Positions 54,791-64,000 of a DNA stretch of 64,000 nt are shown piece after piece (position 1 is the first letter of the stretch; each line of letters opens with the position of its first letter). Under the pieces are notes generated by a model. The model was not told the origin of the DNA, searched no databases, and was given only the letters and a program-made list of their open reading frames with translations. The position numbers and the translations under genes are program-made. The stretch is from the NCBI GenBank assembly GCA_023333565.1, contig JAJKFH010001031.1:80774-144773 (forward strand). Reading direction: 5' to 3'. The DNA is from Puffinus mauretanicus (lineage: Eukaryota > Chordata > Aves > Procellariiformes > Procellariidae).

Positions 54791-57700
54791 TCATTCTCCA
54801 CTCTTTTTACAATACAACTTAACGTGCTTTGCTTTGCATTACTAAAAATCTTGCAGGGCTGCTTTCCTTATGCCATTTTAAAAAAAGTCTGCTACAGGAT
54901 ATGAATGACAGATTCTAACACTGAGCAGTTTGTCCATGTCTATGCACACTCGTAGTTGCAAGCACCAATATGCTGCTGCTAACTATAGCAGCAACCCTAA
55001 AGCAACTGCTGATGGAGCTTGCAGAGTAATGATGTAGGCCTTGACACTCGGTTATTGTCCTAGGGGCTAAAAACGAAAGTATGGATCTTTTCAAGATACA
55101 TCCCAGAATTGATACTGATGTTTTACACCGACTGAGAAGAACTCCTTCCTTCTGGATGATACTCGGTGCACAGTAGCTATGATAAGAAGCTATATAAGCT
55201 TCCTCCTCTAACTTGCTGTGGAAGCATTGCTCTTACTCACCAAGGGGCTGAACTATCCTGACACCTCAATGATAGAATGAATTGTCGATGCCTGTAACTG
55301 CCCCTCTGTTGTGCTTCATTGTGTGTGTCTTTCTGCCCTTGGTTAAATGGTAACGCCAGTAAAGTAAAACCAAAATGGTGATAAGATTAAAGGCTGACGT
55401 AGTATCAACTTTGGGCTTACTCTACTGAGCTGATAACGTTAGACAACCATAAGTGTTATTAAGACCAGACACTATATATGGTATGCCATAAGTTCTCTTG
55501 TAATGTAGCTCAAAACAGCTGAGGACAGCACAAGGATGGCCTGCTGCTAAGTGCAATCCCACTGCTAATAAGTAAGTGTACACTTACTAGAGCAATGGCT
55601 TTCCTAAACTGAAGGCAATGCCATTTGTCAGTTAAACTATTCAAATAGATGGGATTACTGAGGACTCATGACCCAGTGCAGGGGGGAATGTCTACTTGTG
55701 GGCTGGGCTTATTTCTATCTAGATATTACATAGCACCTGGACCTATGTAAACACATAGCAGTCTTCAAGCAACTGTTCTGATGCAGCAGTAAGCAGTAGT
55801 TCAACCACTAATTTGGATTAATCTTCATATAACTGAGCGAGGTCTGTTCTGAAAGATGACCCCAATTGCCATCAGTGTTTCACTCAAAGCTGCTGAATGC
55901 AAGGAGCAGGCAGTCAATTTAATAAAGTGCAGACTAAACAAAGTACAGATGTCAACCCAAAATAGCAAGCAGAGGAGGTATCATTGGCTTGCTTCATCTT
56001 GCAGCAAGTGTGTATAAGTGTGATTGTTTTCCTTGTATTGAATACCATGCATTAGGTAATATTTATTTACTTCTCAAGTCTAGACAGGAAGACCTAATTG
56101 AGTTCTTCAGATGGATTCATTAATGTAACTCTAGGCAGTTCAGTGAAGTTAAATATATACTTGCTATAGTGAGCAGAATTCAGCTTCCCAGCTGTCTGCT
56201 TTCTTCAAGGGATAATGATTGATTTTATTCCAGGGAGGCCATGACTGACTTAATTCTGCTGCACACATACAGCCACTGTTGTGCCCTTTTCTCTTACAAA
56301 GTAAGATCTCACTTTTTGTTTATGACACCAGTAAGCATACAGTTTGTGTCCATTTGAAACACAAAAATTACTTGAGCTATAGTACTTAACTTCTTCAAAT
56401 GGAAAAACAGCTCTTTCTCTGACTGTCTACGTGCTGGAGAAAGTATGAACCTTACTTCAGCTGCTATAATTTCTTTGGGTAACAGAATCATCTTTCTATG
56501 GCTGAAATTCAGGCTGGTGTAAGCAAAGAAAGTGACCTCAAGTGTAGGATGTTCAAAAGTGGATGTAAAGGCCCCAAATCCTATTGTAGGATGCTAGTTG
56601 GTTGTCAACAGTTGTAATGCATATCACTCAAATACAGTTAAGTGAATCAGTTATTTGTATGCAATGTGTATGTGTGGTACCAGGATGCTTGGTGCTTTCT
56701 GAATCCTTCTGTATCTTTCCAGTTAGTGCTCTGTATCCTTACCTCACTTTTTATTTTCATATTGCAAAATAAGAGAGGTGTTTAGATCAGGTTAAGGAGA
56801 AATACCCATTTCAAAGTACACTACCTTTGCCCTAGTCCCTCAGCCCAAGGAGGGAAAGCTGCTTTAAAATTTGTATATAAGAACTTGCGTCTGGAACAAA
56901 GATTCTGAAATTCTTTCCCAGGGTGGATCCAGTCTTAAATCAGACACTGGAGTGCACTAATTGACCTCCGTTACCCAATCACGTAACATCCCTGATGTAA
57001 TTCTGCATATGGCAAGATTAATATTAGAAAAGTACTTGTCCACTCCTCTATATAACAAATGTCTTATCTTCTCTTGAAAGAAAGGTATATGGTCTGGATT
57101 TTATGCTTGTCAGGCAGTGATCTTAATCTCTTCTATTGAAAACAAGAGCAAACACAGCACAAAAGTTTGGTTTAGGAGCATAGGTACTTGAATGAAGATG
57201 TGGGGATTAAAGGATTAGGTGAAAGTTGGCACATAGGTTTCTCAGGTATGAGTGGTGGACAGAGAAAATAACATTGGTTAAAAAAAAAATATCTCTTGCA
57301 TTCTTATCAAAATATGTTCATCAAATCTTAAAATATATTTTTGCAAATATGCATACGTACTTGTACAGCCCAGTGTGCTAACCTGCCAGTAGCAAACTAG
57401 TCAAGGAAACAATTCAAATAGGTCATGCTTCAGCGTTAACGTAATGTATTACCCAGTGATGCCACTAGTCACTCAAGTGTTCTAGGGCATTCTGTAATCC
57501 CTTTAAGGTGTTCTGAAATTATTCCATTTCATTAAATCACTTCATATACTGTGTATGAGAAAAAAAAAATTGAGAGTTTGGGTTATATGCTACTCTGCAA
57601 GATTGAACAAGCTTTCTGACATTGACCAGGTTACTTAGGAAACTAGAAAAAGATTCAGTCACTTTAAAGCTATTTCATTACTTCTGAAAATAGTCAGATC

Positions 57701-58692
57701 GGAGAATGATCCTTCAGCTGCCCATCAATAACTGCAAATTTCCTGCCTGATTAGATGGATTCTAAATGTAAATGTGAATTTTCAAAAAAAATTATAGGTT
57801 CTTATAGGTAATTATGAACCCCCAACTAGAGGCATACCTAAGGAATCAACCAGAATCATGCATGGCATAGACCATAGCTTTTTTCTTTTGGTCTGTTTTT
57901 ATACCCTTTATGCCTTAGTAACATCAATAGTGGCAGACATGTCTTTGATTGAATTGCCACAATGTTAGACCAATACATACAAATTAAGAGCCTAAACTCC
58001 ATTGAAATATACAGTATTGGAAACAAAGATTATAGTTCATCAGTGTTCGGATATTAGTATAATAGAATGTAAAGCCTCTGGGATTTATCTAAATTACCTT
58101 TAGTATGGAAACAAAACTGATTTGAATGATAGATATTAATGATATAGAATGATAGAATTAGGCTAAGTTTGAAACCGTTGCTGTTTTTCTCTACAATGAA
58201 ATCCTGGGGAAAAAAAACATTTTACATTGTCTGTATCATGTAGATATGATCTGAACAGAAGTAAGGTATTACCTTGACTGACCATTTACTGCTCTTTCCT
58301 ATTTACTATTTGAAGAAACACCTTAAACTGTCATGATAGGAACATGAAAGTGTCAATGAAATCAAAAGTACCTTACACAGAGGCATTATTAGTACCAAAC
58401 TGGCCCAGGTAAGGAATTACTAGACACATTTTCTTCAGAGGTTAAAAAGCAATAAGGTACTTTACAGTTGCCTCCACGAAGGATTCTGAGTAGAAGAACT
58501 GAATGAACTCCCCAGCACTTTGCCAGAATGTAGTGCTGCTTTCTTTTGTGGCAGGCTAGAAATGAAGATTACTCCATGCTCTGCCGCCCTTACTTATCTT
58601 GAATGATCATGAAAATGACTGCTTATTTTCCATCGATAATTTCAAAAGTCAGGTAAAGGAGAGGGTAGAACAAGTGTGCTCCATGAGTGAGT

Positions 58693-58715
58693 GGGTGGAT
58701 GGGTGGGTGCGTGGG
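58693..58715 (+). repeat. G-quadruplex motif in a GGGT-rich tract
   Basis: Four GGG runs (58693-58695, 58701-58703, 58705-58707, 58713-58715) are separated by loops of 5, 1 and 5 bases, which fits the standard quadruplex pattern. It sits in a degenerate GTGG/GGGT simple repeat about 4 kb downstream of PLK2. Confidence 0.6.
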
Positions 58716-60511
58716 TGTCTGTCCATTGACTGAGAATCTTAAGCAGAGGTAGATTAAAAAAAAAAGTGGAGGGAGTCAGCTCAGAGCCCCAAACATGCAC
58801 AATGCTCTGTTTCTCCTCACCAATCCTTCCCAATGACTTCAGCACAACCTCGGTCGTCTTCCCACCAGAGAACAATCCCAGTCTCTCTACTGACCTGTTA
58901 GACTTAGTCCAGAGAAATACTCATATTCTGACTGTGGATATTGAATGGATAGATAGTTCACCTTAAAATTCTTTTTAATTCAATCACTTTCTTTTAAAAA
59001 AAAAAAAGTTAGATACCCGCTCCACAGCATATTTAGTGCTTTACTACTATTATTACTAGAGGTCTCAGCTAATCCTTTCCCCTTCCTGCAGATCTCATTT
59101 CTACCCTCCTTCCGATTTTCTGTTCTTTTTCTTCAAGATCCCACCCTGGGGAATAAACACCAGCTCATTTAAGATCTTTGGGGCTGATAACCTATCACAC
59201 AGTTAGGTCTTCCTAGACAACGATGACTCCAAAGTGCTATAGTAATTCAAATAACCCATTTAGAACCTGGTCATCTTGGACATCATTCCTGTGGACCATT
59301 CTTCTGAAGGACTCAATTCACAGTATTTCACATCAAATGACCACCACATCAACACTGTTAACAAGATGAATAAAAGAAACTTTGAGGTTCCCTTTTCAAT
59401 TTTACTGCAGACACAGGAAGACCTCACCTGCTCCTGCTCGTTTCAAACACTGATTTCACAGACATAAGCATTAGAATCAAATTAATATGTAAACTCTGAC
59501 AATTCACGAAAATTCTACACATGTGAAATTTTCTGCTCTTAAAAGTAGCCTCTGAAATTTGTAACTTATGGTGATAAGGCTTTTTTCCTTATTTATTATA
59601 AATGAAGATGTTAAAAAGTTTGAAGGAGGTTTATGGGTTTGGATTGTCATTCACGGGGGAAGAGAAAGAGACAGGGCCTTTGTAGTGGGATTCTGGCTCC
59701 AGTGGATGAAGACTGGTTCTGGTGGGAGGAGAAGGGGGAAGTATGGTGTGTTATAAAGTAGGATGTGGTAGAGGAGGATAGTCAATGAGAGCAGAAGAAA
59801 GGAAGCAAGATTATGCCATCAAAGTAAGTTTAATCTAAGGGAAAAACCCAATTTGCTTATCATCCTCAAGGCCAGCTTCTTATGCCTGCCATCACATTAA
59901 GTCATGGATAGCTGCAGTAAAAAATGCATGAGAGGTGCAGTAAGTGGATAGAACAGGAAAGGCTGGACTTTTTAGTACAGGGAATCCAAGGCAGCTGAGA
60001 CAAGCTCATGCTAATTTAAATGCCTTTTATTATATATTAGCACAGGCTGCAACAGTTGTGTACGATGTTTTACATAGAAAATGAAAAAAGCTGGCCTGAT
60101 TTGCAGACGTGCCGATCTCTGTTGGTGCTGAGCACCTATGGAAATGAAAGTGGATGGTATCTGCTTACAATCGAGGTTAGATATCTCGTAACAGGACGCA
60201 GGGAGTGATAGTGTCAGGCAGGGTTATGGAAAGGGGAATGTACACAGAGTGATTATAGGATTATTCAGTAGTATATAATGCTGTTTCTGTCTCTCTAAGC
60301 ATTTACACTGAGCTTCTCATCCTCACATCTGATCATCTCCACATCATGTCAGTTCCTTCTTGTTATTGCTAATTATAAATAATTAGAAGGTTAGCTTGGG
60401 AGGGTGAGTCATGGCACAAGAGGGTATGTGGGAACATGTGGGTTTACAGAGGGGCTCTGAAAAAGTGAGGGAGCTGGTAACACCGGGAGGAAAGGAAGGT
60501 GCTGGAGAACC

Positions 60512-60860
60512 ATGACTCAAGGGAGGGAGCCCTGGGAAGGAAACATGGGGGAGGGCTGGCTGGGGCAGTTGGTGGAGGGGAGATCCTGGGAGGCAGAGGC
60601 ACCCGTTTTGAACCCTCCCCCAGAGCAAACATGTTGTGAAGGAAGTGGAGGCAGGGGGGAAGGAGCCAGCCACATGAGGTGCTTGGCGGGGCAGCGGCAG
60701 GCGGGCCTGAGGCAGGCCTCACAGCAGGCCCGGAGGAGCTGGGGACAGCCCTGGGACAGGCGTCACTGCAGGCTCAGGCCTGCAGAAGGCCTCGGGCAAG
60801 CCCAGGGGAGACCTCGCAGCAGGCCCGGGGCAGGGGAGGCCCACCTTTGCCACATGGATG
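60512..60860. other. Isolated GC-rich block, function unknown
   Basis: A GC-rich segment stands out in AT-rich surroundings. It contains many GCAGGC and GGCCT motifs and a 17-base near repeat, CCTCRCAGCAGGCCCGG, at 60717-60733 and 60812-60828. I recognise no protein or repeat family. It could be a decayed mobile element, a small orphan island or part of a non-coding transcript. Confidence 0.4.
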
Positions 60861-63800
60861 AGGGTCATAGTGGGGTTGGGAAGAGGAGAGTGTTCTTTGG
60901 AGGAGAAAATAACAGCGAATAAAAGCCATAGAAGAATTGATCCATTTTCAGTCAGTAAAAGGGAAAAAGAAGGAGTAAGTGGGAGCTCGTGTGTTTGGAG
61001 CAGGGGAGTGAGCTCAAGTGTCATGAGTCTGTGTCAAAAAAAGCTGTTAGAGATGGTACTCTGAGGGGACAGGAGGTGACAGAGAAGACAGCCGACACAC
61101 TGCGCTAGTGATAGAAGTGGGCACGGACCAGGGGTGAAATACCAAGGGAAGAAATTGTTGACCAGAGAAAAAGGCAGCAACAGGAATCAAGAAAGAAGAA
61201 CGAGTCAAGTGGAGAAGTTCAAAATCTCGGAAAACACAGAGCCTTTCCACATTATATAGAGCTGAGAATATAAGGAAGATACTTGAACTTACTTATTAGT
61301 AGCCTTTCTACATCTGCTGCCAGAAGAGCTGAAAGAGCAGTGCTGAAGTGGGTCAAGTGGAGGATTAGCAGTGCGAAAGTGAAGGCAGTGGACGCAGACA
61401 GCGTGCCGGCAGGAGGAGACCAGAATGGAGCGGGACAGGCGAAAGCAGGAGGCACACAGGGGAGAGTGAATTCCCCTCCACGTAATGGAGAAGATGCCAT
61501 GTCAGGAGGCAGCACACTTACTACACACAATATGCATCTCTGAGGAAATTAAATATGAAGTAAGTGTTTTTCATATTCTCAGTAAAACAAAGGATTAACA
61601 ATGATCCAGTTAGATTAGAGGTGCTAGCACTGGGGACCAGTATTGCAAGACAATGCATTACTCCTCTGAGTCACTGGTTTCGTTCTCACATGGGCCTTTA
61701 TTAACTGCAAATCTTTACCTCCTGATGGTTGCCTATGGACCATGTGAAATGAGTTGGTGGCTCATTCCTGTTCATACTGAGAAGGTATCCACATTACAAA
61801 AATCATCACTGCTAATTACAAGCCATTTGCACTAATTGGTATCCTTGCTGGAAGTCTTCAGAGGGAAGAAGGCTAATGACTAAACAACAGGCATGGCAAC
61901 TAAAACATCCTGTTTCTGTGAAGCTGGGCTCCTGACTGGTGAGGGACTATGTGGGGTGGGTGACCAGGGATATGGCGGTTGTTGCCTGAGGTGTGTGAGA
62001 TACAGGTGGCCTTTTTAGAACCGACCACTGATTTTCTGAGCTTACGCTTTCAGAAATGGTGGGGATTTGTGACTTTTGTATGCTGTACCTGTTCTATACT
62101 GCTACTTGCAATGGAAAGAGCTTCCTGTCTCCAAGTATTTTACCATGGTTTATTTTCTGATTTCTTGGTTGTTGCTGTTTTCATTTGATTGCCCATCATC
62201 TGCATAAATGACAAAGTAAATAACTTCTATTTTCTAATTTATCCATAATAAGTGAAATTAGTGTCTTCTTTTGCCTCAGGTTTCCCTTTTCGGATAGTTT
62301 CAGATGTAGAAGCACAGTAGAAAGTCATTGTAACCGTCCATCCTTCAATGAGAAAAGTAAAATGAAGAAGAAAACAGTAAGCCTCTTGTCTCTTGGTTTT
62401 ACTAGTTACTGGCTAACTTTGCATCATGCAGCATCTGTGTTGCATGGAGAAGTAGGGGGAAAAACCCACATATTAGCTAACCTAAGTAATAGCAACAGCA
62501 AATATACCACACAGCAGGAGCCTTAATGTTTCCTGTGTGTCCAGATATAATGAATTTGGCATACAGGGCTCACATAACCTGAAACATTTGGAACAGACAA
62601 GCAGAATGACAGTTTATGGGATAAACAGATTTCAGGGATGAGTGTGGAAATTGAAAATACAGTTACCCGAAAAGAGTAACAACTCAGCAACATGAAACAG
62701 TGGCCTGACCCAAAATGAGAGTCTGTAGCATTGTCCCTGTGACTCATGGTCTGGTTCCCCTTCTTGAATGTTATATCCACCCAACTCACACCTGGAGTGC
62801 TGAAGGTCCCCTTGGGAATTTGTTTAGTATTCAGGGGCTCTTCTCTAGGGCTTCCCGCTTCACAAATTCTTCCTGGATAGTGACACACTTCTATGCAGAA
62901 GCAGCCTGTTGGTTAAGGAGCGCTAGTACATCCATTTTGCAAAAGTAAAAACAGAGCTTACAGGGGATTTTTTTATCCATTTGAGATCTCTTTCTCCCGT
63001 GTTTCTCAAATGTTCAGAACTCTTATTGGTATTAATTGCTTCTCCTCTTGCTCAGCATTTCTCCTAATCAGGTACTGGGGTCTCAAAGTAGGAACTTGGA
63101 GGATGAGGAACTTGCAACTAGTGATGACCTTGTTTTTGGGGGAGGAAAAAAAAAAGGCAACAAACCCCATGAAAGGATCCTGTAGACAGACATGGCATTT
63201 GCTACTTAACCCCAATTCTTTTCACAAACATATTTATGCTGTGCACTTATTGAAACCAGGGTCATGGAAAAACAAAGGGTGATCCTGTAATTATGTGACC
63301 AGTTTATGTTGTACAAGTAACCTTTGCTCTACTATTTTCTAAGGTTGAGTTTTGGACGTTGCAGTTGTGATTCTGTTCAATAGCAGAGGTTTATAAATGC
63401 TGCTTTTTAACCAATTTGAACTCTGTTAAACTAGAAAATGTAGTCAGTGTATTGTCTACCATTTCAAAGACTTTCAGAAATTTCATTAAATTAATTCTCT
63501 CTTTGATAGCCTAAAGAAAGAGCATTTTCATATTTGTAATTGCAATAAAAAAAAGCTTTCTGAGTTCACTAGAGAGAAGGGACCAGTTATCTAATGTTTT
63601 CTACTAGTTAACAGATGTAAAACAACCATAAAACTTTAAGTACTTTAAATCTCATGCTTTCAAGAATGCTTACAAAGTAAGATAGCAGGCATAGATAGTA
63701 GTCTATCACTAGTAGAACAAGTAGAATGACTCTACCTAATATTATCTAGGGGTAAGTAAATCCATAACACAGTTTTAAGTTAAATTTAGAAGAAACTTTG

Positions 63801-64000
63801 TAGTATTTCAGGTACTGCAGAGCAAATTGCAGCACAGATCTGACGACTTCTTTTCTGAATAGAGCATTAAAGAAACATAAAGAAGTTTTATAATTTTGGC
63901 TGAATTTGACTTATTGGTCTCATTTTAAGAAGGAATCACTTTCTTTGTCTATGATGAATGCTTCCCAAAAATGAAGGAATGTGAAATCATTACCTAATTT

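Larger units (their letters stand above)
54791..64000. other. Intergenic DNA downstream of PLK2, no gene recognised
   Basis: No exon, RNA gene or nameable repeat was found. The stretch is AT-rich apart from a G-rich tract at 58693-58715 and a GC-rich block at about 60512-60860, both listed separately. Open frames up to about 136 codons occur, mostly in the GC-rich block, where chance frames are long because stop codons are rare. Confidence 0.6.

Noticed and set aside
62523..62888. 121-codon minus-strand open frame
   Set aside because: No recognisable motif, and the composition is Ser/Cys/His-rich as expected from random sequence; no evidence of an endogenous retrovirus around it.

Overview
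The window is vertebrate nuclear DNA, almost certainly from a bird. It holds one intron-containing gene that is clearly recognisable, PLK2 (polo-like kinase 2), and several CR1 LINE retrotransposon copies of the avian/reptilian type ending in the ATTCTATGAT-like 3' tail. The species cannot be named. PLK2 lies on chromosome Z in chicken, so a Z-chromosome origin is likely, but that is inference from known synteny.

Layout. 1-15.2 kb is AT-rich intergenic DNA with no recognisable gene. 15.2-19.4 kb is a nearly full-length but broken CR1 on the + strand, with an ORF1 carrying a GDSL-type esterase motif and an ORF2 with endonuclease and reverse transcriptase. 19.4-24.5 kb is intergenic. 24.5-25.45 kb is a 5'-truncated CR1 closely related to the first. 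28.5-28.6 kb is a 100-bp CR1 tail. 29.5-29.75 kb holds an unassigned open segment that looks like a coding exon. 30.19-30.99 kb is a CR1 fragment of another subfamily. 31-48 kb is intergenic with small tandem repeats and possible regulatory blocks.

PLK2 occupies about 48.5-54.8 kb on the + strand. It has a CpG island, a TATA-like box, a 5' leader made largely of short GC-rich tandem repeats, 14 coding exons with GT-AG junctions encoding 667 residues, and a 3' UTR with AU-rich motifs and an AATAAA signal. All kinase and polo-box key residues checked are present. 54.8-64 kb is intergenic, with a G-rich tract and an unexplained GC-rich block near 60.5-60.9 kb.

There is no operon, CRISPR array, tRNA or rRNA. 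The window looks like a compact immediate-early kinase gene flanked by long non-coding sequence that may hold its regulatory elements. I found no convincing new biological system. The best leads are the orphan exon-like segment at 29.5 kb, a possible kinase-only PLK2 isoform through retention of intron 7, and the repeat-built PLK2 leader.
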